Below are positions 51,956-60,508 of a stretch of 64,000 bases of DNA, in pieces. Both the position numbers and the translations under genes were made by a program. This DNA is from Macrococcoides epidermidis (lineage in GTDB: Bacteria > Bacillota > Bacilli > Staphylococcales > Staphylococcaceae). The notes under the pieces were generated by a model. It was not told the DNA's origin. It did not search any database and was given only the letters and a program-made list of their open reading frames with translations. The DNA lies in the NCBI RefSeq assembly GCF_042659445.1, contig NZ_JBHSSR010000001.1; one strand, given 5' to 3'. The first letter of the stretch is position 1, and every line of letters begins with the position of its first letter.

Positions 51956-52273
51956 TTATTTTTGTTTTGCTAAATACTTCGCTATATTTTCTGCATCTTT
52001 ACCTTCAACTAAATTCTTTGGCATAGAGCCTTTACCATTCTTTATAATTTCTAAAATTTCCTGTTCAGAATATTTTCCTCCGACCTTTGTTAAGTTTGGT
52101 CCGCTTCCACCTTCTAAGTCTTTACCATGACATCCAATACATGAACTATTGGCAAATGCTTCTCTGCCTGGATCATTTGAAGTTGTTTTGTCCGTTGTTT
52201 TTTCTTCTTCACCATTTCCACATGCCCCGAGTACTAATGCTGAAAGTGCAAGTCCTGTAAATAATTTTTTCAT
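51956..52273 (-). CDS. Membrane-anchored cytochrome c (CccB/c-551-like lipoprotein)
   Basis: A 105-residue lipoprotein: signal with lipobox LGAC (lipidated Cys18), a charged linker, then a class I cytochrome c domain with haem motif CIGCH (C45, C48, H49) and likely axial methionine M84 (GKGSMPKN). It carries electrons on the outer face of the membrane. The resemblance is to Bacillus CccB/cytochrome c-551. S. aureus has no such protein to my knowledge, so this is one of the best taxonomic hints in the window. Confidence 0.92.
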   Translation of the reverse strand: MKKLFTGLALSALVLGACGNGEEEKTTDKTTSNDPGREAFANSSCIGCHGKDLEGGSGPNLTKVGGKYSEQEILEIIKNGKGSMPKNLVEGKDAENIAKYLAKQK

Positions 52274-52314
52274 GATAATACCCCCATATTTTATATTACT
52301 TTAATTATACCCAA

Positions 52315-52352
52315 AAAAGAGATAGTGACAAATGATTGTCTCTATCTCTTTT
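52315..52352 (-). terminator. prfB terminator
   Basis: AAAAGAGATAG pairs with CTATCTCTTTT (52315-52352) with an inner GACAA/TTGTC stem interrupted by one mismatch. It lies 34 bases after the prfB stop. Confidence 0.78.
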
Positions 52353-52385
52353 ATCGTTAATACTTTTATTAAACATTTGGAATGC

Positions 52386-53487
52386 TTATAATTGGCTTTT
52401 TAAATAAGCATCAATAAATAAATCAAGATCGCCATCCATCACTGCTCCTGTATTTCCAGTTTCCGCATTTGTTCTGTGATCTTTCACCATTGAATAAGGA
52501 TGGAATACATAAGAACGAATTTGTGATCCCCAGCCGATTTCTTTTTGTTCACCACGAATTGCCGCGAGCTCAGCTTCTTGTTCTTCAATCTTACGCTGAT
52601 ATAATTTCGCCTTTAACATTTTCATAGCCTGATCTCTGTTCTTAATTTGAGAGCGTTCATTCTGGCAAGTAACAACAATTCCTGTTGGAGTATGGGTGAT
52701 TCGGACAGCAGAGTCTGTCGTATTGATGTGCTGTCCACCTGCACCACTAGCACGATACGTATCGACTTTAATATCTTCTGCCCTAACCTCAATTTCAATA
52801 TTCTCATTATTTAGTTCTGGTGTTACATCGCATGATACAAATGATGTATGACGTCTTCCAGAAGAATCAAATGGAGAGATACGCACTAATCGATGAACAC
52901 CTTTTTCAGCTTTTAAATAACCATAAGCATTATGGCCTTTAATTAAGATTGTGACACTCTTTATTCCAGCTTCATCCCCCGGTAAATAATCAAGTGTTTC
53001 AACTTTAAATCCACGTTTATCTGCAAATCGCTGATACATACGTAAGAGCATTTCTCCCCAGTCTTGTGACTCTGTTCCACCAGCACCTGGATGTAACTCT
53101 AAAATCGCATTATTTGCATCAAACTCACCATTCAGTAACATTTTAAGTTCAAATTCATTTGTATCTTCGGTTAAACTTTGAAGTTGTTGAATCAGCTCTG
53201 CTTCACTTTCTTTATCTGATTCTTCCTTCAACATTTCTATTAATACTTCAATGTTTTCATACTTTTCTACTAATGCATTAAAGCCATTTACAACTTCTTT
53301 TAAAGCATTATTTTTATTGATAATCTCTTGGGCTTTATCCCCATCATTCCAGAAATCCGGATCAGCCATCATCTCTTCATATTCTTGAATGTTTGTCTCT
53401 TTTTCTTCTAAGTCAAAGAGACCCCCTAAAGCTATCTATTTTCTCTTTAATCTCATTTAAAGCATTGTTAATTTCAAATTGTTCCAT
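52386..53487 (-). CDS. prfB: Peptide chain release factor 2, with programmed +1 frameshift
   Basis: Recognises UGA and UAA stop codons. Translation starts at ATG 53487 (MEQFEIN...) and meets an in-frame TGA at 53415-53413 after 24 codons, in CTT-TGA-C, with the internal ribosome-like AGGGGG just upstream. Ribosomes shift by one base and continue with GAC at 53414 to the stop at 52386, giving about 366 residues. The main part shows the anticodon-like SPF motif (ISPFDSSGRR) and catalytic GGQ (GAGGQHINTTDSAVR). RF2 scarcity favours the shift, so the protein controls its own synthesis. It lies 6 bases after secA. Confidence 0.97.
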
Positions 53488-53492
53488 TCAGA

Positions 53493-56021
53493 CTACTCTC
53501 TTCCGTGACAGTTTTTATACTTTTTACCGCTACCACATGGACATGGATCGTTTCGACCAATGTCTGGCTCAGTTTTTGTTTTCGGTTGTTTCTTCACTTT
53601 TTCTTTTCCGTCATTTGCAACCATTGCTTGTCCTACTGCAACTTGTTCACGTTCAACATGTTCATCTTTTTCGACGATAGATTTTAATACATATTTACTC
53701 ACATCGTCTTCAATATTTTCAAGCATTGCATCAAACATCGTTAAGCTTTCATTTTGATATTCACGTAACGGGTTAATTTGTCCATAACTTCTTAAATGGA
53801 TACCTGTACGTAACTGATCCATTGTATCGATATGATCCGTCCATTTCATATCAATTGTGCGAAGCAGAATCATACGTTCAAATTCTAAGAATTGTTCGCC
53901 CAATTCATCTTGTTGATGTAATAATTGTTTCTCAACAGCTTTCATAACAATTTCATATATTTCATCATTATCTCGTCGATTAATATCTTCAACATTCAGT
54001 GCACCTTCAGTAAGGTACATATCTTCAACATAATTGATAAACGTTTCATAGTCATGCGTATCTTCTTCACCAGCAAAATGGAAGTCAACTGCGCGTCGTA
54101 CAGATTGCTCAATCATGCCATGAACCATTGCTGAACAATCTTCAGTTTCTAGGATTTCGTTACGTTCTTCATAAATAATTTCACGTTGTTTACGTAAAAC
54201 ATCGTCATATTCTAATACACGTTTACGGCTATCGTAGTTGTTACCTTCAACACGTTTTTGTGCGGATTCAACTGCGCGTGAAACCATTTTTGATTCAATC
54301 GGTGCTTCATCATTCATACCTAGCTTTGTCATCATTGACTGCATACGTTCTGAACCGAAACGCACCATCAGTTCATCCTGAAGTGAAAGGTAGAATCTTG
54401 AGAAACCTGGATCACCTTGACGTCCAGAACGACCACGTAACTGATCATCGATACGACGTGATTCATGACGTTCAGTACCAATAACAGCTAATCCACCTAA
54501 TTCTTTAACACCTTCACCTAATTTAATATCCGTACCACGACCAGCCATATTGGTAGCAATCGTTACAGCACCTTTTTCACCGGCATATTGAACGATTTCT
54601 GCTTCTCGTTCATGGTTTTTAGCATTTAATACATTATGTCGAATACCGCGTTTCTTAAGTAAATCAGAAATATATTCACTCGTCTCAACTGCAACAGTAC
54701 CAAGTAACACTGGTTGTCCTTGTTTATGACGTTCAATGACTTCATCGACTACAGCATGGAATTTACCTTTTTCAGAAGCAAAGATTAAGTCAGCTGCATC
54801 GACACGGGCAATCGGATTATTCGTCGGGATTTGTGTAACTGCCATATTATAGATATTCATTAATTCTTCTTCTTCTGTTTTTGCTGTACCTGTCATACCA
54901 GACAATTTATTATACATACGGAAGAAGTTCTGGAATGTAATTGAAGCCATTGTTTTTGATTCGTTTTGAATTTCAACGGCTTCTTTCGCCTCAATTGCTT
55001 GATGTACCCCATCTGAGAAACGACGACCAGGCATCGTACGGCCAGTAAACTGATCGACGATAACAATCTCGCCATCCTGTACAACATAATCTACATCTTT
55101 CAGCATTGAACGATTTGCTTTTAAAGCGATATTAATATGATGCATTAAGTTAACGTTCTTAACATCATAAAGGTTATCTACTTTAAACATTTTCTCAGCT
55201 TTATCTATACCCTGCTCAGTAAGCTGAATCCCTTTAGTCTTCTCATCATAGTTATAATCTTCTTCATCACGTAACATCTTGACAAAGACATTCGCCTGAA
55301 TATAAAGACTCGTTGATTTTTCAGCCTGACCTGAAATAATTAATGGCGTACGTGCTTCATCAATTAAGATTGAGTCAACCTCATCAATGATAGCGAAGTT
55401 TAAAGGACGCATAACACGTTCTTCCTTATACGTAACCATGTTGTCACGTAAGTAATCGAATCCTAATTCATTGTTCGTACTATACGTAATATCTGCATTA
55501 TATGCAGCACGTTTTTCTTCAGTAGATAAATGGTTTAAGTTAACACCTACTGATAGGCCTAAGAAATTATATAACTGAGACATTTCTTCTGCTTGTGTGC
55601 TAGATAAGTATTCGTTGACAGTTACAACGTGAACGCCTCGTCCTGTTAATGCGTTTAAATAAACCGGCATTGTAGCAGTTAACGTTTTACCTTCCCCAGT
55701 TCTCATTTCCGCAATATCTCCACGATGTATCGCAGTACCACCCATAATTTGAACTTTAAATGGACGCATACCTAACACACGCGTTGAAGCCTCACGGACA
55801 ATCGCATATGCTTCAGGTAGAATATCATCTAAATATTTTTCTTGTTTTCTATAATCTTCAATCTCTTTTAAATCAGCTTGAAATTTCGCTGTTCTATTTT
55901 TAAGGTCTTCATCGGATAATGAAGCAATTTCTTCTGCAAATGTTTCTACTTTATCAGCAATTTTAGATAACGTTTTAAGTTCTCTTTTATTGCCATCTAA
56001 CATCTTTTTAATGAATCCCAT
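53493..56021 (-). CDS. secA: Preprotein translocase ATPase SecA
   Basis: Motor that drives secreted proteins through SecYEG; its clients here include the alkaline phosphatases, the hydrolases and the lipoproteins. The 842 residues show Walker A-type MRTGEGKTLTA near residue 102, DEVDSILIDEARTPLI near 208, TNMAGRGTDIKLG, RRIDDQLRGRSGRQGDPG and the C-terminal zinc motif CPCGSGKKYKNCHG. ATG at 56021 follows AGGAGA; an in-frame extension upstream lacks a ribosome site. Confidence 0.98.
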   Translation of the reverse strand: MGFIKKMLDGNKRELKTLSKIADKVETFAEEIASLSDEDLKNRTAKFQADLKEIEDYRKQEKYLDDILPEAYAIVREASTRVLGMRPFKVQIMGGTAIHRGDIAEMRTGEGKTLTATMPVYLNALTGRGVHVVTVNEYLSSTQAEEMSQLYNFLGLSVGVNLNHLSTEEKRAAYNADITYSTNNELGFDYLRDNMVTYKEERVMRPLNFAIIDEVDSILIDEARTPLIISGQAEKSTSLYIQANVFVKMLRDEEDYNYDEKTKGIQLTEQGIDKAEKMFKVDNLYDVKNVNLMHHINIALKANRSMLKDVDYVVQDGEIVIVDQFTGRTMPGRRFSDGVHQAIEAKEAVEIQNESKTMASITFQNFFRMYNKLSGMTGTAKTEEEELMNIYNMAVTQIPTNNPIARVDAADLIFASEKGKFHAVVDEVIERHKQGQPVLLGTVAVETSEYISDLLKKRGIRHNVLNAKNHEREAEIVQYAGEKGAVTIATNMAGRGTDIKLGEGVKELGGLAVIGTERHESRRIDDQLRGRSGRQGDPGFSRFYLSLQDELMVRFGSERMQSMMTKLGMNDEAPIESKMVSRAVESAQKRVEGNNYDSRKRVLEYDDVLRKQREIIYEERNEILETEDCSAMVHGMIEQSVRRAVDFHFAGEEDTHDYETFINYVEDMYLTEGALNVEDINRRDNDEIYEIVMKAVEKQLLHQQDELGEQFLEFERMILLRTIDMKWTDHIDTMDQLRTGIHLRSYGQINPLREYQNESLTMFDAMLENIEDDVSKYVLKSIVEKDEHVEREQVAVGQAMVANDGKEKVKKQPKTKTEPDIGRNDPCPCGSGKKYKNCHGRE

Positions 56022-56174
56022 TGTGTTCTCTCCTTTTAATACGTATACATACGTCTTCAACTAATAATAATAGCACTTATCGTGATTTTATAAAAATATT
56101 TCGTATATTTTATCTGTTAAAATAAACCATAAAAATTAAATATAAATAAATGATATATATTTATAGCGAGAAAA

Positions 56175-56202
56175 AAACTGAAGCGAAAAATCGCTTCAGT
56201 TT
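56175..56202 (-). terminator. hpf terminator
   Basis: AAACTGAAGCGA (56175-56186) pairs with TCGCTTCAGTTT (56191-56202) with an A-run on the left, serving minus-strand transcripts 19 bases after hpf. Confidence 0.88.
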
Positions 56203-56221
56203 GATATATACTTTAATTCAA

Positions 56222-56785
56222 TTATTGGTTAACGCTTGTTTCAATAAGGCCATATTTACCATCTTTACGTTTGTAGACGATATTTGTATCGTTTGTTTCA
56301 GCATCATTAAAGATGTAGAAATCATGTCCTAAAAGATTCATTTGTAAAACCGCCTCTTCAGCATCCATCGGTTTTAAGTCAAACTGTTTAGAACGGATGA
56401 TTTCAATTTCATCCTCTTTTTCAGCTGGTACTTCTTCAACTTCCGGTAAACTTGGGAAAACTTCTTTTTCAATACCTTTTTCACGGAATTTACGATTTAC
56501 TTTTGTTTTGTGTTTACGTACTTGACGCTCTAATTTTTCAACAATTAAGTCAACTGCTGCATATAAATCATCGTGACGTTCTTCGGCACGTAATGTAACA
56601 TTTTTAAGAGGAATTGTTACCTCTACTTTAGATTTTCCATCTTGATAAGTTTTAATCTTTACGTGTGCATTCGTATCCGGCACGTTTGTAAAGTATCTTT
56701 CAAGTTTGCTTAATTTCTCTTCGATGTAATTTCTGATCGCTTCTGTTACTGAGATGTTATCTCCATGGATTTCATATCTAATCAT
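56222..56785 (-). CDS. hpf: Ribosome hibernation-promoting factor, long form
   Basis: Binds 30S subunits and dimerises 70S ribosomes into inactive 100S particles in stationary phase. The 187 residues contain the N-terminal HPF domain (IRYEIHGDNISVTEAIRNYIEEKLSKLERYF in sense, residues 2-32) and the C-terminal dimerisation domain (RSKQFDLKPMDAEEAVLQMNLLGHDFYIF). It has its own promoter, reading out of the end of comFC, and precedes secA. Confidence 0.96.
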   Translation of the reverse strand: MIRYEIHGDNISVTEAIRNYIEEKLSKLERYFTNVPDTNAHVKIKTYQDGKSKVEVTIPLKNVTLRAEERHDDLYAAVDLIVEKLERQVRKHKTKVNRKFREKGIEKEVFPSLPEVEEVPAEKEDEIEIIRSKQFDLKPMDAEEAVLQMNLLGHDFYIFNDAETNDTNIVYKRKDGKYGLIETSVNQ

Positions 56786-56832
56786 AATGAATCGCTCCTT
56801 TGAAACTATTCTTGTTGTTTCTTCCTACTTAT

Positions 56833-56869
56833 ATTTTACCAAATATTCAGGCTCTTGCAAACGCTAACA
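56833..56869 (-). promoter_or_regulatory. hpf promoter with cre-like sequence
   Basis: On the minus strand TTGCAA (56855-56860), 16 bases, TAAAAT (56833-56838). On the plus strand TGCAAACGCTAACA (56856-56869) matches 13 of 14 cre positions and overlaps the -35. It also encodes the last residues of ComFC, so the match may be chance. Confidence 0.5.
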
Positions 56870-57533
56870 CTTTGATTTCACAATGTTTATAGGATAAAAA
56901 TACACTACGCGCATGGCTGATCGTCAAACCTGTCGTATAAATATCATCAACTAATAAGATGCGTGAATTATCTTTAATAGGATGATTTAATCGAAAAGGA
57001 TTTTCTTGACGCATTCGTTCAGTTTTACTAAGATTCATTTGTTTCTCACGAAATTCTGTCTCAATTATTTGATGATATGGCACTTTAACATATTTCATAA
57101 TTTCTGTTATATGATTGAACCCTCTCACCTTTAGACGTTCTGCTGATATAGGCAATGGGATAATATAATCAAACTGTCTGAAATAGCGCCGATTAAATTT
57201 GGCATTTATACATGATGCAAATGCTTGTGCAAGTAGAATATCGCCATTCGATTTATACTGATGTATTAGATTAGCTGCCATTTCATGATAATCGCACACA
57301 TAGTCGACTTTATTCACAAATCCGAAATGTTTCTCAATAAACATACAGTCCAGACAGTTAGTTTCTCCTTCTTCAAGTTTTTTCTTGCAATTTGGACAAC
57401 GTCTACACTCCGTTGTCATAAGCATTTTATCAATACAACTTTGACAGACAACATCAAGCTTTGAAAATAGATTGTCAATGGTTAAGGGATTGGCTATTCT
57501 CTCATGACAAATAATACATTGATTATGATACAT
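56847..57533 (-). CDS. comFC: ComFC family competence protein
   Basis: A 228-residue protein with an N-terminal zinc-binding part (CIICHE, CQSC, CRRCPNCKKKL, CLDC) and a phosphoribosyltransferase domain with ILLVDDIYTTGLT near residue 195. In competent bacteria ComFC works with ComFA in handling incoming single-stranded DNA. Its ATG at 57533 overlaps the comFA end; a GTG six bases earlier lies in the GGGG ribosome site. Confidence 0.92.
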   Translation of the reverse strand: MYHNQCIICHERIANPLTIDNLFSKLDVVCQSCIDKMLMTTECRRCPNCKKKLEEGETNCLDCMFIEKHFGFVNKVDYVCDYHEMAANLIHQYKSNGDILLAQAFASCINAKFNRRYFRQFDYIIPLPISAERLKVRGFNHITEIMKYVKVPYHQIIETEFREKQMNLSKTERMRQENPFRLNHPIKDNSRILLVDDIYTTGLTISHARSVFLSYKHCEIKVLAFARA

Positions 57534-58752
57534 GAGCACCCCTTATATTCATCTGTCGTATGTCTCTAACTGCTGCTAACATTGATAAACTAATGCCATC
57601 ATGAAAGAAGATGACTTCTCCATTACGTTCATCACCTTTTCGATCTACCCTACCTGCAATTTGAATTAAACTGTCACTTCGAAATAGATGACTATTCATA
57701 ACCCAGACACTTAATCCATGCATCGTAAACCCTCGTTCCAGTATCGTCGTCGTAAAAACAAATTGATAGCTTGCATTTCTAATCGCTTCAATTTTCTCGT
57801 GACGTTCATCATCACCTGAATATACACATACAGTCTTTGTTTGTATATTTTTATTTAAAGAACGAAAAGTCTGTTCCATTAATCGTATATCATGGAAGAA
57901 GATTAAAATGATTTTATCTCCTTTGATATTTCTTAACATATCATCAAGTTTCTTCTTTACTGATCCATGACTTAAATATTTAAACTGTGGGACAGGTAAT
58001 GGTCTTTTGTGATGTCTCAACGGTAAATAAACAATATTTCCATTACAAGCGCGAATAATATTTTTTGGTGGTGTCGCTGACAAGTACACAAAAATACCTT
58101 TTGGCGTCAATGCTCTTTCTAATAATTTCATCAATCTAGGATCGTGTTGTGCTGGAAAGGCATCAATTTCATCAACAATAATCAAATCGAAGTGTGATTT
58201 AAAATACATCAACTGATGAATCGTACTGATAATAAGGTACGGCTGTGTTATTTCAGAATGACCCGCATATAACGTACTGATTTGCTCTGTCTTCAAATAA
58301 ATATTAAGTCGTAACGATAATTCTTTTACAACATCTGTACGTGGAGAAACAACAGCAACGTTTCCTCCTTCTCCTCTAACTTTCACGATACCTTCAAGGA
58401 TCATCTCCGTTTTACCTGCACCGGTTACTGCATATAATAAACAAGATTGCTGAAGTGTTATTTGTTCTTTAATAAATTGAGAGGCATTACGTTGCTGTTC
58501 AGTAAGCTTAAATGGTAGATCAATCTTTATCTGTTCACTATTTTGTGGTGTTTCGTAATAGTGAATAAATAGCCTGGAATTTATACTTTGTGTGATACAG
58601 TTTCTGCAGTAATATATTATTTCTTTAAAGCCATGGTGATAATAGTGATAGAATAGTTTTTTATCTTCATTCAAACAAAAATTACACTTTATTTTTCTTT
58701 CTATTTCGATTGCCGAAATCTCTGACTTCTGTTCTGAAACTAATATTCTCAT
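57523..58752 (-). CDS. comFA: ComFA family DNA translocase/helicase
   Basis: A 409-residue DEAD-like ATPase that helps pull transforming DNA into the cytoplasm. A four-cysteine zinc finger (CNFC...CRNC, residues 20-55) precedes Walker A AVTGAGKTE near 113, DEID (motif II) near 197, SATPP, and the motif VI region QIAGRVDRKGDE. Adjacent ATGs follow GGAGG; I use 58752 (spacing five). The T-run of the upstream terminator reaches to two bases before its ribosome site. Confidence 0.92.
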   Translation of the reverse strand: MRILVSEQKSEISAIEIERKIKCNFCLNEDKKLFYHYYHHGFKEIIYYCRNCITQSINSRLFIHYYETPQNSEQIKIDLPFKLTEQQRNASQFIKEQITLQQSCLLYAVTGAGKTEMILEGIVKVRGEGGNVAVVSPRTDVVKELSLRLNIYLKTEQISTLYAGHSEITQPYLIISTIHQLMYFKSHFDLIIVDEIDAFPAQHDPRLMKLLERALTPKGIFVYLSATPPKNIIRACNGNIVYLPLRHHKRPLPVPQFKYLSHGSVKKKLDDMLRNIKGDKIILIFFHDIRLMEQTFRSLNKNIQTKTVCVYSGDDERHEKIEAIRNASYQFVFTTTILERGFTMHGLSVWVMNSHLFRSDSLIQIAGRVDRKGDERNGEVIFFHDGISLSMLAAVRDIRQMNIRGAHVS

Positions 58753-58764
58753 CATTTCCTCCAT

Positions 58765-58792
58765 AAAAAAAAGCACACAAATAAATGTGTGC
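58765..58792 (-). terminator. Terminator between the DegV gene and comFA
   Basis: On the minus strand GCACACA / TGTGTGC (58773-58792) is followed by eight Ts. It ends the DegV transcript immediately before comFA. Confidence 0.82.
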
Positions 58793-58821
58793 CGGTAATA
58801 TAAAATATAAGACGATTAATG

Positions 58822-59676
58822 TTATAAAATATCAAACTTTTTATTCGTAAATCCAAGACCTATCGACTTTTCTCCAAGGTGCGTTCCGATAACAGGTCCG
58901 AAATAACTTTTAATAAATTTAACATGTGGAAATTCTGCTTTTAAATCAGCGAGTATTGCATCCGCTTCTTCTTCAGCATTGGCGTGAATTAATACAGCCG
59001 TTACATGTTCGTAATCTTTAATTTCCTGTGCAAACAAATCTTTAATCTGCTTAAGTGCTTTCTTCTTTGTACGCACTTTATCAAATGGTACAATTTTAGT
59101 ATCTTCAAAATGAAGTATCGGCTTAACTTGTAGCATACTGCCTATTAATGCCTGAGCTCCAGTGAGTCGTCCACCTTTATGCAGATTTTTTAAATCATCT
59201 ACAATAAAATAAGCATTTGTATGTTGCTTCATCTCTTCTAAATCAGCAATAATCGCTTCAGGACTAAGTTTATCTTTCAGTTCTGATGCACGTTGAACAT
59301 AAAAGCCCATTGCCATCGCTGCAATTTCTGAATCAAACGCATGAAGATTAATACCATCAACCATCGATCCAGCTGTTATGGCATTTTGATAAGTACCACT
59401 GATACCACTAGATAGATGTATTGCAATACAATCGGTAAAACCTTCTGCTTTCAATTCCTCTAAAAGAGCGACATACGCACCTGTTGTCGGTTGACTTGTC
59501 GTTGGCAATTCTTTTTCAGTACGCATTCTTTCATAGAAAGTTTGCGCATCATACTTTTCTTCTAAATATATTTCATCCTTAAAGATAACATTCAGTGAAA
59601 TGATACGAATATCCTCTGACTTCAGGATTGATTCAGGAATATATGCAGTTGAATCTGTAATAATAGCTGTTTTCAT
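58822..59676 (-). CDS. fakB1: DegV family fatty-acid-binding protein
   Basis: A 284-residue DegV protein. The fatty-acid/head-group binding loops IITDSTAYIPES (residues 4-15), TTSQPTTGAY and SSGISGTYQNA are present, with a C-terminal GPVIGTHLGEKSIGLGF. DegV proteins hold a fatty acid for phosphorylation by FakA. The locus next to comFA matches, from memory, S. aureus FakB1, hence the symbol, which is inferred by position. ATG at 59676 follows GGAGG. Confidence 0.85.
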   Translation of the reverse strand: MKTAIITDSTAYIPESILKSEDIRIISLNVIFKDEIYLEEKYDAQTFYERMRTEKELPTTSQPTTGAYVALLEELKAEGFTDCIAIHLSSGISGTYQNAITAGSMVDGINLHAFDSEIAAMAMGFYVQRASELKDKLSPEAIIADLEEMKQHTNAYFIVDDLKNLHKGGRLTGAQALIGSMLQVKPILHFEDTKIVPFDKVRTKKKALKQIKDLFAQEIKDYEHVTAVLIHANAEEEADAILADLKAEFPHVKFIKSYFGPVIGTHLGEKSIGLGFTNKKFDIL

Positions 59677-59818
59677 AAAATACCTCCGTCCCAATACATC
59701 CCAATATATATTTTATACCGTTTATTACTAAAAATAAAGTAATACAAATATTATAATAATATTTTGATGACTCTGTTAAAATGATATTACAAATAATTAA
59801 TCAGTTATGAGGGATAAG

Positions 59819-60448
59819 ATGCAAAATTATATCACGATAAAAAAAGAAATTGAAAATGAAGAGATTATTAATAAATCTCGTTTTATCACCTATCTATTTA
59901 AGATAGAAAATGAAGATGAAGCAAAAGAAAAAATTGCTGAAATTAAGAAAAAACATAAGGATGCTAATCATAATTGTTCAGCATATACTATCGGTGACCA
60001 GCATCAGATTCAAAAAGCAAGTGATGATGGGGAACCAAGTGGTACAGCGGGAGTCCCTATGCTTGAAGCATTAAAGAAGAATGATGTGCATAATACACTT
60101 GCTATTGTCACACGCTATTTTGGTGGCGTTAAATTAGGTACAGGAGGACTTATTCGTGCTTATCAGGGTGGCGTCGTTGAAGGGATTAAGGTCGCTGAAA
60201 AAGTTATTATAAAAAATGCATTAAAATATCATGTGATATTGAATTATGAGAACACCGGTAAATTTGAGCATCTGATAGCAAGTGAACCTTTCGTTATTCT
60301 CGATACAATCTATACCGATAAAGTTACGTACGTTGTCCAGATCACAGCTGAGGATAAAGAGCAGTTTGAGCAGTTTATTATTGAGACAACACAGGATTCA
60401 GCCCAATACTCAATTGAAGAAGAAATGATGCTGCCCTTTGACCTGTAA
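59819..60448 (+). CDS. YigZ/IMPACT family protein
   Basis: A 209-residue protein of the UPF0029/Impact family: SRFITYLFKIENEDEA near residue 20, HNCSAYTIGD, SDDGEPSGTAGVPMLEAL near 64 and VTRYFGGVKLGTGGLIRAY near 90. Function in bacteria is unsettled; the eukaryotic IMPACT relative affects translation control. ATG at 59819 follows GAGGG; an ATG 12 bases earlier precedes that site. It is divergent from fakB1 and convergent with tagO. Confidence 0.9.
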   Translation: MQNYITIKKEIENEEIINKSRFITYLFKIENEDEAKEKIAEIKKKHKDANHNCSAYTIGDQHQIQKASDDGEPSGTAGVPMLEALKKNDVHNTLAIVTRYFGGVKLGTGGLIRAYQGGVVEGIKVAEKVIIKNALKYHVILNYENTGKFEHLIASEPFVILDTIYTDKVTYVVQITAEDKEQFEQFIIETTQDSAQYSIEEEMMLPFDL

Positions 60449-60449
60449 A

Positions 60450-60488
60450 AAAAGCAAGGAGAACAATATAAGTTGTTCCTCTTGCTTG
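60450..60488. terminator. Bidirectional terminator, yigZ / tagO
   Basis: AAGCAAG...AACAA pairs with TTGTT...CTTGCTT (60451-60486) with a short mismatched middle and A/T-runs on both sides. Confidence 0.75.
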
Positions 60489-60508
60489 TTTAATTTATGT
60501 AATAAACA

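Noticed and set aside
53386..53420. prfB as a broken or frameshifted pseudogene
   Set aside because: The TGA in CTT-TGA-C with AGGGGG upstream is the conserved programmed frameshift of release factor 2, not damage.
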